Shown: piece by piece, positions 1-7,784 of the stretch
Layout of the letters: each line of letters starts with the position of its first letter
Position numbering within the stretch: position 1 is the first letter of the stretch
Origin: Bacillota bacterium
Lineage (GTDB): Bacteria > Bacillota > Clostridia > Christensenellales > UMGS416
Length of the DNA: 20,546 bases
NCBI GenBank assembly: GCA_023428265.1
Contig: JAEYYW010000062.1
Span: 1 to 20,546 of the forward strand
Reading direction: 5' to 3'
Notes under the pieces: model-generated
What the model saw: the letters and a program-made list of their open reading frames with translations, nothing else
Database searches by the model: none
What the model was told of the DNA's origin: nothing
Made by a program: the position numbers and the translations under genes

Positions 1-224
1 GCGATGGGGTCAAACACCTTGCCCACGTTGCTGATCTGGTTGAATCTCCGGGCGATATACCCATCCACAAGGTCGGTGGCGGCGGCGATGATATAGATTG
101 CCATTGCCGCCAGGGGGTTGTTGTTCAGGAAGAACCAGGCCATCACGCCGACCAATACAAACCGCACCAAAGTGAGCCCGTTGGGAATCGTCAATATTTT
201 GTTGGTGCTGTCGCTGTTGTGCAT
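1..224 (-). CDS. pgsA: CDP-diacylglycerol--glycerol-3-phosphate 3-phosphatidyltransferase, N-terminal part (cut by window edge)
   Basis: This enzyme makes phosphatidylglycerophosphate from CDP-diacylglycerol and glycerol-3-phosphate, the committed step to phosphatidylglycerol, in the cytoplasmic membrane. About 74 N-terminal residues are visible. They open MHNSDSTNKILTIPNGLTLV, followed by a hydrophobic helix (about residues 20-45). Then comes the CDP-alcohol phosphatidyltransferase signature DG-x2-AR-x8-G-x3-D, read as D-G-Y-I-A-R, then G, K-V-F and D-P-I. The last Asp of the signature falls at or beyond the edge. The ATG at 222-224 follows a purine-rich AAAGGGGTGGGG stretch. A GTG seven bases upstream is in another frame and gives no family match. 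The gene lies 65 bases after rng and has its own promoter. The family is certain; PgsA rather than another CDP-alcohol transferase is inferred from the N-terminal sequence. Confidence 0.88.
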   Translation of the reverse strand, partial: MHNSDSTNKILTIPNGLTLVRFVLVGVMAWFFLNNNPLAAMAIYIIAAATDLVDGYIARRFNQISNVGKVFDPI

Positions 225-250
225 ACCCCACCCCTTTATTTCATATCCAG

Positions 251-279
251 ATTATACAGCACGGGGCAAATCCGGTAAA
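251..279 (-). promoter_or_regulatory. Putative sigma-A promoter of pgsA
   Basis: On the minus strand there is a TTTACC -35 (274-279), a 17-base spacer and a perfect TATAAT -10 (251-256). It lies between the rng stop and the pgsA start, with about 27 bases from the -10 to the ATG. No convincing intrinsic terminator of rng is seen in the same gap, so readthrough from rng is also possible. Confidence 0.6.
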
Positions 280-289
280 GGCCGGCAGT

Positions 290-1759
290 TTATTCCCCAT
301 CGCCGCCCTTGACCACCGGTGAAAGCTTGAAGCTTTCCACATGGCAGCCGCGGCTGGCGGAGATCAATACATCTTTCATTTCCGAGGCAATGCCGCTCTT
401 CTCCAGATAATCAGCCACCTCCACATGAACTTTCAGCTGCAGCCTGTCGCAGGTGAGGTTGTCTTTTGCCCGCAGGTATTGCCGCAGGATCTCCAGCGCC
501 ACCGACTGCGGCGTGAGCACGCGGCCGGAGCCGCCGCACACCTGGCAGGTGGAGTGCACGATTGTGGAAACCCTTTGGCGGATCTTTTTGCGTGTCATCT
601 CCACCAGGCCCAGTTGCGTGATGCCCAGCACATTGGTGCGGGTGCGGTCACGCTTCAGCTCCTCCTTGAGGGCCCGCAGCAGCTCGTCTTTGCGCTGCTC
701 GGTCTCCATATCGATGAAGTCGATCAGGATAATGCCCCCGATGTCTCTCAGGCGGATCTGGCGGGCAATTTCGGCGGCGGCTTCCAGGTTTGTGTGGAAG
801 ATCGTCTCCTGCAGGTTGTCGTCGCCCACATATTTGCCGGTGTTCACATCGATCACGGTGAGCGCCTCGGTGTGATCGATCATCAGGTAACCGCCGCTTT
901 TGAGCCAGCTCTTCCGCTGAAACGTGCGTTTGATATCGCTCTCGATTCCAAACCGGTCAAAAATGTCATAGGCTCCGTCCGCACATTCCAGAGCGCCCTC
1001 CGGAATGCCCTGCTCCTGCATCAGCAGGCGAATCTCCTCGCAGGTTTTGCGGTCGTTGACCACAAAGCGCTTCACGTCGCGATCAAACATATCCCGAAAC
1101 GCGCGCACAGCCAGGCCCTGATCGCGATAAAGCTCCTTGGGCGCGGTGGTTTTCTTCTCCAAAACCTCCAGACTGTGCCACCAGTCCATCAGAAAGGGGA
1201 TTTCATCGGCAAGCTCCTGCTCGCTCACACCCTGCGCCGCAGTGCGGATGATCAGGCCCACGTTCTGCGGGCGCAAGCCTTCCGCCACGCGCTTCAGCCG
1301 CATGCGCTCGCCCTCATCCTCAATGCGGCGGGAGACGCCCACATATTCCATGCGCGGCATCATCACCATCAGGCGCGACGGCAGCGTGATGTTGGTGGTG
1401 ATGCGGGCGCCCTTTGTGCCGGAGGGGTCTTTCAGCACCTGCACGAGCAGCTCCTGCCCTTCACGCACCACCTGGCGGATCAGGCGGGGCTCCATCTTCT
1501 GCTGGCTCTCCCCAAACTCAAAGTCGCTGCTGTCCAGCGCGATGTCGCCGATGTAGAGAAAGGCGTTTTTCTCCAGACCGATATCCACAAATGCCGCCTC
1601 CATGCCGGGCAGCACATTACGGACGACGCCCTTGTAGATGTTGCCGGCCAGCCGCTCGCGGCCCGGACGCTCCACGTAATACTCCACAAGATCATTGTTT
1701 TCCAGCAGCGCCACGCGAGTTTGGTAGGGGTTCACGTCAGCCAGGATGATCTTTTCCAC
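290..1759 (-). CDS. rng: Ribonuclease E/G family endoribonuclease (RNase G type)
   Basis: This is a single-strand-specific endoribonuclease that processes rRNA ends and turns over mRNA in the cytoplasm. The N-terminus holds an S1-like RNA-binding domain (about residues 35-120, with G-N-I-Y-K-G-V-V and P-G-M-E-A-A-F-V-D-I-G). The catalytic DNase I-like part has I-D-V-N-T-G (Asp 304) and L-I-D-F-I-D-M (Asp 347), which match the two magnesium-binding Asp residues of E. coli RNase E (303 and 346). A zinc-link motif C-Q-V-C-G-G-S-G follows at 405-412. The total of about 489 residues fits RNase G; the long RNase E tail is absent. I prefer the GTG at 1757-1759, because GGAG then sits 8 bases upstream. 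The TTG at 1763-1765 would leave only 2 bases. The gene follows the DUF2344 gene by 14 bases, a pairing common in Clostridia. Confidence 0.93.
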   Translation of the reverse strand: MEKIILADVNPYQTRVALLENNDLVEYYVERPGRERLAGNIYKGVVRNVLPGMEAAFVDIGLEKNAFLYIGDIALDSSDFEFGESQQKMEPRLIRQVVREGQELLVQVLKDPSGTKGARITTNITLPSRLMVMMPRMEYVGVSRRIEDEGERMRLKRVAEGLRPQNVGLIIRTAAQGVSEQELADEIPFLMDWWHSLEVLEKKTTAPKELYRDQGLAVRAFRDMFDRDVKRFVVNDRKTCEEIRLLMQEQGIPEGALECADGAYDIFDRFGIESDIKRTFQRKSWLKSGGYLMIDHTEALTVIDVNTGKYVGDDNLQETIFHTNLEAAAEIARQIRLRDIGGIILIDFIDMETEQRKDELLRALKEELKRDRTRTNVLGITQLGLVEMTRKKIRQRVSTIVHSTCQVCGGSGRVLTPQSVALEILRQYLRAKDNLTCDRLQLKVHVEVADYLEKSGIASEMKDVLISASRGCHVESFKLSPVVKGGDGE

Positions 1760-1773
1760 GGTCAATTCTCCAA

Positions 1774-2433
1774 CTAAAAAATCTCAGAAAGCGGCAGTTG
1801 CCGCCCGCCTTTCGTTGCATACAGGTCCAGCCGGATCATTGCCCGTGCCGGCTCCGCCGTGCCCAAGGCCGCCTTCACCACAAGCTCGGGCCGGATGTTG
1901 AGCGCGCTGCCGGCGGCAAGGAAGAGCTCCGCCACACCATTGTTGATTTCAATGGAGTATATCCCCTTGCGAATCTCCATGGCGGCAGGGCCGTTTTTTC
2001 CGTCTTTGACCACGTCGATGGTCACCCTGTCAAGCAGGGCTTTGAACCGCTTCACTTCATCCTCTGACAGCGGCCCGGCAAACTCAATGCGCCAGCGGGC
2101 AGCGGTCACCTGCGCCATCAGCGTGGCCATGCCCTTGGGGATTTCCCACACGCCGGTGGCCTTCAGTCCGTCAGGCAGTGCGCCGTTCAACTGATCCATG
2201 GCTTGCTTCAGCGGGTAGCCATCGGGAAGGGCGATTTCCATATATTCCCCTTCAGACAGGTATCCTAACCCCAAAGCCTGGGCAAAAGACATCACGATGT
2301 GCGGGTGGAAGCCCTGCGAATATTGGGCAGGCAGCCCGGCCCGGCGGATTGCGCGGTTCATCGCGCGCATCAGGTCCAGATGGGCAATGTAGCGAGTGGC
2401 CCCGCCCTTAATAAACTTGAACGCCGCTCTCAT
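1774..2433 (-). CDS. DUF2344 / TIGR03936-family radical-SAM-linked protein
   Basis: This 219-residue protein belongs to the DUF2344 (TIGR03936) family. Its N-terminus has the family pattern F-x-K-x2-x3-R-Y-I-A-H-L-D-L-M-R, then R-A-G-L-P and the conserved S-Q-G-F-H-P-H block at about 39-45. Family members are encoded next to, or fused to, the large radical-SAM protein found immediately upstream here, so the two probably act together. The molecular role is not established to my knowledge, though the repeated link to rng suggests RNA modification or processing. The chosen ATG (2431-2433) overlaps the upstream stop as ATGA and has GGAGGGG a few bases before it. A start 11 codons further up would lie inside the upstream gene and lacks this signal. 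Confidence 0.88.
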   Translation of the reverse strand: MRAAFKFIKGGATRYIAHLDLMRAMNRAIRRAGLPAQYSQGFHPHIVMSFAQALGLGYLSEGEYMEIALPDGYPLKQAMDQLNGALPDGLKATGVWEIPKGMATLMAQVTAARWRIEFAGPLSEDEVKRFKALLDRVTIDVVKDGKNGPAAMEIRKGIYSIEINNGVAELFLAAGSALNIRPELVVKAALGTAEPARAMIRLDLYATKGGRQLPLSEIF

Positions 2434-4271
2434 TTTGCCCCTCCGCACACTTTCTGCATGCCGCATCCAAGGCAGCCGTCACGGCAGTCTTCCGTTGTTT
2501 CGCCTGCCTCAGCCCGCTGCCTCTCAGCCCAAAGGAAATCCTTGCAGACACCGGAGCCCAGATGGTCCCACGGCAGGATCTCATCCTCCCCCGCCCTGCG
2601 GTTGGCATAGAAGGCAGGGTCCACGCCGGCTTCGGCAAAGGCGGCCTGCCAGCGCTCCATCGAGAAATGCTCGCGCCAGCTGTCAAACCGGGCGCCCTGC
2701 TGCCAAGCCCGCAGCAAAACCCCGGACATTAGCCTGCCGCCCCGGGCAAACGTCGCTTCCAGCAGCGAAAGCTTGGCGTCATGCCAGCTGTAGTCCACCC
2801 CGCCGATTTTCAGAGCCTGCTTCAGCAGCTTCTGCTTGCGGATGAGCTCATCCACGGTGTCCTGCCCGTCCCACTGGAAGGGTGTGTGGGGTTTCGGCAC
2901 AAAGTTGGAGGTGCTCACCAGGATGCTGACCGGCCTGCGCCGCTTCTCCTTGGGGAGCTTCCGGTATTCGCTGATGACCTTTCTGGCCAGATCGGCGATG
3001 CCCAGCAAATCGTCGTCGGTCTCTCCGGGCAGGCCAAGCATGAAATAGAGCTTCACCTTGTCCCACCCGGCTTCAAACGCGTCGCGGACGCTTCGCATCA
3101 GGTCTTCCTCGGTAACGTTCTTGTTGATCACGTCGCGCATGCGCTGGGTGCCGGCCTCCGGGGCCATTGTCAGGCCCGTGCGCCGGCCCCCTTCCAGCGA
3201 GTCCATGTATTCCTTGCCATGGGCGTCCAGCCTCAAGGATGGCAGTGACAGCGACACATTGCCCGAGCACGGGCCGGCCTTCAACGCCGCAACAAGCTCC
3301 GCAAAGCGGCTGTAGTCGCCGGTGCTGAGGGAAGACAGCGACACCTCGTCATAGCCGCTGTTTTTCAGGCTTTCCGCCGCGTGGCGCACCAACGTCTCCA
3401 CCGAGCGCTCGCGGACGGGCCGGTAAATCGTGCCGGCCTGGCAGAAGCGGCAGCCTCTGGTGCAGCCCCGGAATATCTCCAGCGTCACCCGGTCGTGCAC
3501 CACATCCAGAAAGGGCACAATCGGCTTGTCCGGCCAAGGTGCTGCATCCAAATCGCACAGCACGCGCTTTTCCACCACGGCAGGCACTCCGGCGGAGGTT
3601 GGTTTGATCGACTGGATTGTGCCGTCCTCGTGGTAGCGCACATCATAAAGCATCGGCACATAGACGCCGGGGATTGCGGCCAGGCGGAGCAGCAATTCGT
3701 GGCGGGAGAGGCCGTCGCGCTTCGCCTGCTTCACGGCATCCACTATCTCGCCGGTGACCTCCTCGCCATCCCCCAGCACGAAGCAATCAATGAACTCCCA
3801 CAACGGCTCCGGGTTATAGGCGCATGGGCCGCCGGCAATCACCAGGGGGTGGCCGGGGCCGCGCTCGGCGGACTTGAGCGGTAAACCGGCCAGATCCAGC
3901 ATATTGAGCACGTTGGTGTAGCACATCTCATATTGCAGCGTGAACCCGATGATGTCGAAATCCTTGATTGGGTCGCCGCTTTCCAACGCATAAAGCGGGA
4001 TGGCGGCCTGCCTGAGCTCCCGTTCCATATCTCCCCAGGGAGCGAAGACCCGCTCACACCAGGTGTCCGCCCGGCTGTTCAGCACATGATACAGAATGCG
4101 GGTGCCGAGGTGGGACATGGCGATTTCATAGGCATCCGGGAACGCGAACGCGAACCGGATGTCCACAGTGGACGGGTCTTTGACGATGGTGTTGACTTCT
4201 CCGCCGGTGTAGCGGGCGGGCCGCTCCACGCGGGGAAGGATGCTTTCCAATTTGCTGTTGTACAAATTCAT
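2430..4271 (-). CDS. TIGR03960-family radical SAM protein
   Basis: This is a 613-residue radical-SAM enzyme of the TIGR03960 family, with a B12-binding-like N-terminal half followed by a radical-SAM barrel. The iron-sulfur motif is C270-T-R-G-C274-R-F-C277, the canonical CX3CX2C that binds a 4Fe-4S cluster and S-adenosylmethionine. A second cysteine set closes the protein: C596, C600, C603 and C609, in the last 18 residues, suggesting an auxiliary cluster. The N-terminus, with I-L-P-R-V-E-R-P-A-R-Y and G-G-E, is typical of the family. The ATG at 4269-4271 overlaps the rsmA stop (ATGA), and the DUF2344 start overlaps this stop in the same way, so translation of the three is probably coupled. 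GGAG lies very close to this ATG, so a TTG two codons downstream (4263-4265) is an alternative start. The substrate is unknown to me. Confidence 0.92.
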   Translation of the reverse strand: MNLYNSKLESILPRVERPARYTGGEVNTIVKDPSTVDIRFAFAFPDAYEIAMSHLGTRILYHVLNSRADTWCERVFAPWGDMERELRQAAIPLYALESGDPIKDFDIIGFTLQYEMCYTNVLNMLDLAGLPLKSAERGPGHPLVIAGGPCAYNPEPLWEFIDCFVLGDGEEVTGEIVDAVKQAKRDGLSRHELLLRLAAIPGVYVPMLYDVRYHEDGTIQSIKPTSAGVPAVVEKRVLCDLDAAPWPDKPIVPFLDVVHDRVTLEIFRGCTRGCRFCQAGTIYRPVRERSVETLVRHAAESLKNSGYDEVSLSSLSTGDYSRFAELVAALKAGPCSGNVSLSLPSLRLDAHGKEYMDSLEGGRRTGLTMAPEAGTQRMRDVINKNVTEEDLMRSVRDAFEAGWDKVKLYFMLGLPGETDDDLLGIADLARKVISEYRKLPKEKRRRPVSILVSTSNFVPKPHTPFQWDGQDTVDELIRKQKLLKQALKIGGVDYSWHDAKLSLLEATFARGGRLMSGVLLRAWQQGARFDSWREHFSMERWQAAFAEAGVDPAFYANRRAGEDEILPWDHLGSGVCKDFLWAERQRAEAGETTEDCRDGCLGCGMQKVCGGAK

Positions 4272-5122
4272 TCTCCAGTCTTTGGATTGGCCCGGAGGCC
4301 TTCGTGGTATAAGCAACTGGCAAGTGCTGCAAACGCCGCCAGGTCCAGCTGCTCAGCCCTGCCCTGCGGGTCTAGCCCGGCAAGGGATAGCAAACGGGCA
4401 GCCTCGTCACCGCTGATGCCGAATGAGGCGGCCACATTGTTGCGCAGCGTCTTTCGCCTGGCGGCAAAGCACCCGCGCACGGTTTTTTCAAACATCGCCA
4501 TATCCGGCACGGCAGCCGGCGGTTCGCGGCGAACCACCATTTTCAGCACTGCCGACTGCACCCTGGGCGGCGGGGAAAAGGCTCCTGCCGGCACCAGGAA
4601 GGACCGCTCCGCCTCCGTGCGAAACTGCACGGCCACCGAGATGGCGCCATAATCCTTGCTGCCGGGTTCGGATACGAGCCGGTCAGCCACTTCCTTCTGC
4701 ACCATCACGGTCAGGCTCACAATGGGCAGGCCGCTCTCCAGCAGCCGCATGATCACCGGCGTGGTGATGTAATACGGCAGGTTGGCCACCACCTTGAAAG
4801 GCTTGCCCTCAAAGGTGTCGCGCCAGATGGCTTCCATGTCAGCCTTCATGATGTCGGCATGCACGATGACGGTGTTGGTATGCGGTGACAGCCGCTCTCG
4901 CAGCCGGGGGATTAGCGCTCCGTCCAGCTCCACGGCTGCAACCTTGCCGGCCCGCGAGGCCAACACCTCCGTGAGCGTGCCCAGGCCCGGGCCCACTTCC
5001 AGCACGCAGTCGTCACAGCACAGCCCGGCGGTGTCTGCAATCTTGCTCAGTATCCCTTTGTCAAACAGGAAATGCTGCCCCAGCTTCATCCCCCGCGGTT
5101 GGCCGATCCTCTTATTTGGCAT
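4268..5122 (-). CDS. rsmA: 16S rRNA (adenine1518-N6/adenine1519-N6)-dimethyltransferase
   Basis: This enzyme (KsgA) dimethylates two adjacent adenines in the 3' hairpin of 16S rRNA during 30S maturation, using S-adenosylmethionine. The 284-residue length is normal for the family. Visible motifs are K-L-G-Q-H-F-L at 13-19, the SAM-binding L-E-V-G-P-G-L-G-T at 41-49, the acidic V-E-L-D at 64-67, and the catalytic N-L-P-Y-Y at 114-118. The ATG at 5120-5122 follows a GGGGGG stretch by three bases. A second in-frame Met at residue 12 is possible but less well supplied with a ribosome binding site. It is the first gene of a group running through the radical-SAM pair into rng, which suggests shared expression of RNA-modifying and RNA-processing functions. 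Confidence 0.96.
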   Translation of the reverse strand: MPNKRIGQPRGMKLGQHFLFDKGILSKIADTAGLCCDDCVLEVGPGLGTLTEVLASRAGKVAAVELDGALIPRLRERLSPHTNTVIVHADIMKADMEAIWRDTFEGKPFKVVANLPYYITTPVIMRLLESGLPIVSLTVMVQKEVADRLVSEPGSKDYGAISVAVQFRTEAERSFLVPAGAFSPPPRVQSAVLKMVVRREPPAAVPDMAMFEKTVRGCFAARRKTLRNNVAASFGISGDEAARLLSLAGLDPQGRAEQLDLAAFAALASCLYHEGLRANPKTGE

Positions 5123-5145
5123 ATTCCCCCCAAAACAATGGCACT

Positions 5146-5174
5146 ATTATACAGCCTCCAGCCAAAAGAAAAAA
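5146..5174 (-). promoter_or_regulatory. Putative sigma-A promoter of the rsmA group
   Basis: There is a perfect TATAAT -10 on the minus strand (5146-5151), 21 bases before the rsmA ATG. At 17 bases spacing the -35 position is only a run of T (TTTTTT, 5169-5174), so recognition would rest mainly on the -10. The 122-base gap also holds the upstream region of the divergent SpoIID-domain gene. No convincing promoter was found for that gene. Confidence 0.45.
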
Positions 5175-5244
5175 ACCCATTTGCGTATTATTGTCGCTCA
5201 ATTCGTAGAAAATATCAGTAAAGTAAGCACCTGGAGGGATTTCC

Positions 5245-6267
5245 ATGAAGCGAATGTTTGCAATATTGCTCGCGGCCGCATTGGTATTGGCAGGCTGCAG
5301 GCAGCCGATCAAGACCCCCGCGCCCTCTCCTTCCGCAGCACCGGCTGGGTCTGCGGCGGCATCACCATCGGCAGCGCAGCAAAACGCCGAGGTTCCAAAA
5401 CTTCCGGAGCGCTTCGCCAACAAAACGGCGAATGAGATGATCCTGAAGGTTTATGACATCAAAACCAAGCAAATCTCAGAGCTCCCGGCGGAAGAATATC
5501 TGTGCGGCGTGCTGGCCGGTGAAATGCGCAAGGACTGGCCGGCGGAGGCACTGAAGGCGCAGGCGATCATCGCCCGCACTTTCCTGATGCATTTCCTGAC
5601 CGAAAACGCAACCAGCAAGGTGAGCCCCGACGCGGATATTTCCACAGACCCGGAGGAATCGCAGGCTTATGACGCCGCCGGTATTGATGACAACATCAAA
5701 AAGGCAGTCAACGACACAAGCGGCATGGTAATCGCCCACAACGGCCAGTTCATCCGCGCCTGGTTTCACTCGGCGTCGGGCGGCAAGACCGCCGACGCAC
5801 TGGAAGGACTGAACTTCCAGGAGGAAAACCCGCCCTACATCCATTCCGTTGATTCCGATGAGTCCAAAGCCCCGAAGGAATTCACCGAGTGGGAAAACAC
5901 GTTCACCACCGATGAGATCAGCGAGGCGATGACCAAGATGGGAATCGGCGCGGAGAAGGAAATCTCCGACATCAAGCTGGGCAAGACCGGGCCTTCCGGC
6001 AGGGCAACCACGCTGATTGTGAACGGCAACGAGATCTCCGCGCCGGAATTCCGCCTGGCGATGGACCCGATCAAGTTTCGCTCCACATGGATCACAGATC
6101 TCAAATTCGACGGCAGCAAGCTGACCGTGAAGGGCAAGGGCTTCGGCCATGGTGTGGGGATGTCTCAATGGGGAGCCTTCCAGATGGCCAGCGATGGTAA
6201 AACCGCCGAAGATATCATCAAGCACTACTTTAAGGACGTTGTAGTGGTGAACCTGTGGAACAAATGA
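5245..6267 (+). CDS. SpoIID/LytB-domain lipoprotein (putative peptidoglycan lytic transglycosylase)
   Basis: This is a 340-residue exported lipoprotein. It has a positively charged start, a hydrophobic core and the lipobox L-A-G-C with lipidated Cys18, then a Pro/Ala/Ser-rich linker to about residue 50. The SpoIID domain follows. It has P-A-E-E-Y-L-C-G-V-L-A-G-E-M, in which Glu93 aligns with the catalytic Glu of SpoIID transglycosylases. Further motifs are A-L-K-A-Q-A-I-I-A-R-T, F-H-S-A-S-G-G, and near the C-terminus G-F-G-H-G-V-G-M-S-Q-W-G-A. Family members cut glycan strands, notably during engulfment in sporulation. After Cys18 the only other cysteine is Cys87, so the zinc-binding Cys pair reported for the C. 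difficile protein is absent. GGAGGG lies 6 bases before the ATG. It is the only plus-strand gene here and stands alone. I do not call it spoIID itself, because the anchor is lipid rather than a transmembrane helix. Confidence 0.88.
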   Translation: MKRMFAILLAAALVLAGCRQPIKTPAPSPSAAPAGSAAASPSAAQQNAEVPKLPERFANKTANEMILKVYDIKTKQISELPAEEYLCGVLAGEMRKDWPAEALKAQAIIARTFLMHFLTENATSKVSPDADISTDPEESQAYDAAGIDDNIKKAVNDTSGMVIAHNGQFIRAWFHSASGGKTADALEGLNFQEENPPYIHSVDSDESKAPKEFTEWENTFTTDEISEAMTKMGIGAEKEISDIKLGKTGPSGRATTLIVNGNEISAPEFRLAMDPIKFRSTWITDLKFDGSKLTVKGKGFGHGVGMSQWGAFQMASDGKTAEDIIKHYFKDVVVVNLWNK

Positions 6268-6297
6268 CCGACCGGTAAACATATCGCATTCGTATAT

Positions 6298-6321
6298 GGG
6301 GCGGGCATGGAGTCCCGCCCC
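6298..6321. terminator. GC-rich hairpin between convergent genes (possible bidirectional terminator)
   Basis: A perfect 8-bp stem (GGGGCGGG at 6298-6305 and CCCGCCCC at 6314-6321) closes an 8-base loop. It lies between the stop of the SpoIID-domain gene and the stop of ispDF, which converge. Position and stem strength suit transcription termination in both directions. Neither side has a proper T-tract (only TT on the plus strand), so efficiency is doubtful. Confidence 0.5.
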
Positions 6322-6328
6322 TTCCGGG

Positions 6329-7495
6329 CTACATCCTCACAATCAATGCAACCGCTCTGGCAGACATGCCCTCTTCCCTGCCTTCAAAGCCCAGACGCTC
6401 CGTGGTGGTGGCCTTGACGTTGACAGCTTCCGCATCGACGCCAAGTATCCCGGCAATGTTTTGCCGCATCTTGCTGATGTAAGGCGCGAGTTTGGGCCGC
6501 TGCGCCGCCACGGTGGCGTCCACATTGCTGGGTTTCCAGCCGTGCTCCCGCAGAAGGGACACCACATGCTCCAGAAGCAGCAGGCTGGATATGCCCTGAT
6601 AGCGCTGGTCGCTGTCGGGGAAATGGCGGCCGATGTCACCCAGGCCCGCCGCACCCAGCAAAGCATCCATCACGGCATGGGTGAGCACGTCGGCGTCGGA
6701 GTGGCCCAAAAGGCCCAGCCCATGCGGGACCTCCACACCGCCCAGTATCAGCGCCCTGCCTTCCACCAGCCGGTGCACGTCATACCCTTCCCCAATCCTC
6801 ATGCCGTAACCCCTGCCTTCCCTGGCCTCGATGATCGCCGCGCCGTGGCGAATGTCTTCCGGCGTGGTGAGCTTGATGTTGTCTGCAGAGCCCTCCACCA
6901 GCCACACCTGGTGGCCGGCCAGCTCAGCCACGGCTGCGTCGTCGGTTGCATCCACGCCGGCCGCGGATGCCTTTTCATATGCCTCCAGAATCATGCGGTA
7001 ACGGAATGTCTGCGGCGTCTGCACATTCCACATCGTGCTGCGGTCGGGCGTGGAGCGGACGCATCCGTCATTACCGGCAACCTTCACAGTGTCGCGGCTC
7101 TTGATGGCTGCCACGCCAGAGCCCTTCTCACAGGCAGACCGTATCGTTCTTTCAATGATCTCCGCCGTGGTAAACGGCCTGGCTCCATCCTGAATGGCCA
7201 CAACCTGGCAGCCATCCGGCAGGGCCTTCAGACCATGATAGACCGATTGGCCCCTGGTTCCCCCGCCGGCCACCACTGTTTTCAGCTTGCCGATGGACCA
7301 CCGCGCAGCCAGACCGGAGCAATCCTGCAGGCGTTCCGGCGCGGTAACCAGGCAAATCCAGTCGATGGCGGGGCATGCCTCAAAGGCTTCCAGGCAGCGG
7401 CGCAGAGCCGGCTTGCCGCCGAGGTTGATCATGCCCTTGTCTCCGCCCCCCATGCGGGCGGAGCGGCCGGCTGCCACAATAACGGCGCAGACCAT
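6329..7495 (-). CDS. ispDF: Bifunctional IspD/IspF: MEP cytidylyltransferase and MEcPP synthase
   Basis: This is a fusion of two enzymes of the MEP isoprenoid pathway. IspD converts 2-C-methyl-D-erythritol 4-phosphate plus CTP to CDP-ME. IspF closes CDP-ME 2-phosphate to the 2,4-cyclodiphosphate with release of CMP. Residues 1-228 are IspD, with the nucleotide-binding V-A-A-G-R-S-A-R-M-G, then Q-D-G-A-R-P at 102-107 and the Q-T-P-Q-T-F block at 159-164. IspF starts at Met232, with metal ligands Asp239, His241 and His273 at the same spacing as in stand-alone IspF (8, 10, 42), plus G-H-S-D-A-D and K-A-T-T-T-E. The ATG has GGAGGA seven bases upstream and follows the rqcP stop by three bases, so the two are co-transcribed. 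Fused forms are known in several bacterial groups; IspE, the intermediate enzyme, is not in the window. Confidence 0.96.
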   Translation of the reverse strand: MVCAVIVAAGRSARMGGGDKGMINLGGKPALRRCLEAFEACPAIDWICLVTAPERLQDCSGLAARWSIGKLKTVVAGGGTRGQSVYHGLKALPDGCQVVAIQDGARPFTTAEIIERTIRSACEKGSGVAAIKSRDTVKVAGNDGCVRSTPDRSTMWNVQTPQTFRYRMILEAYEKASAAGVDATDDAAVAELAGHQVWLVEGSADNIKLTTPEDIRHGAAIIEAREGRGYGMRIGEGYDVHRLVEGRALILGGVEVPHGLGLLGHSDADVLTHAVMDALLGAAGLGDIGRHFPDSDQRYQGISSLLLLEHVVSLLREHGWKPSNVDATVAAQRPKLAPYISKMRQNIAGILGVDAEAVNVKATTTERLGFEGREEGMSARAVALIVRM

Positions 7496-7498
7496 CGG

Positions 7499-7747
7499 TC
7501 AGTCCTCCTTGATTTCGCGATAGAGCTCCGACGCGCCGTGCCTGGACGCAGCCTCGCGCACATCCAGCACCTCATAGCGGCCGGTGTGGTTGCCAAACGC
7601 TATCTCAATGAGATCGCCGGGTTTGACCTCCACTGAGGCTTTGGCCGGCTTGCCATTGATGCTCACACGGCCCACGTCGCAGGCCTCGTTGGCGACCGTT
7701 CTTCGTTTGATGATCCTTGAAACCTTCAGGAACTTATCCAGGCGCAT
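7499..7747 (-). CDS. rqcP: S4-domain RNA-binding protein RqcP (YabO/Hsp15 family)
   Basis: This small 82-residue protein is essentially one S4 RNA-binding fold. It opens M-R-L-D-K-F-L-K-V-S-R-I-I-K-R-R, followed by G-R-V-S-I-N-G-K-P-A-K and a V-K-P-G-D block. That closely resembles B. subtilis RqcP (YabO), which works with RqcH to add C-terminal alanine tails to nascent chains on obstructed 50S subunits. The start used is the ATG at 7745-7747, which has GGAGG six bases upstream; a longer reading adds 10 residues that look non-native. The neighbours mazG, HU, flippase and spoVT support the identification. It is followed by ispDF, where yabP, yabQ and divIC are often found. The small hairpin just before the ribosome binding site (7760-7775) may affect translation. 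Confidence 0.9.
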   Translation of the reverse strand: MRLDKFLKVSRIIKRRTVANEACDVGRVSINGKPAKASVEVKPGDLIEIAFGNHTGRYEVLDVREAASRHGASELYREIKED

Positions 7748-7759
7748 ATTCATCCTCCA

Positions 7760-7775
7760 GAGGCAAATCTGCCTC
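7760..7775 (-). other. Small hairpin directly before the rqcP ribosome binding site
   Basis: A 6-bp stem (GAGGCA / TGCCTC) with a 4-base loop lies between the T-tract of the HU terminator and the GGAGG of rqcP. On the minus strand it ends two bases before GGAGG. It could position or partly block ribosome entry, or be a leftover of tandem termination. The sequence alone does not decide. Confidence 0.4.
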
Positions 7776-7784
7776 AAAAAACTG

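Noticed and set aside
225..289. Terminator of rng in the rng-pgsA gap
   Set aside because: Only a 4-bp CCGG/CCGG stem without a T-tract is present, too weak to call.
341..1777. 478-codon open frame on the plus strand opposite rng
   Set aside because: It is a mirror of the rng codons (His/Ala/Gln-rich, low-complexity composition), has no ribosome binding site, and rng on the other strand has full family motifs.
5182..5220. Possible sigma-E or sigma-A promoter of the SpoIID-domain gene
   Set aside because: GTATTA with CGTAGAAAAT only loosely fits sigma-E, and TTGTCG-N16-TATCAG only loosely fits sigma-A; neither stands out from the AT-rich background.
6296..7636. 446-codon open frame on the plus strand opposite ispDF
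   Set aside because: Antisense shadow of ispDF. It starts inside the convergent hairpin, has no ribosome binding site and resembles no protein family.
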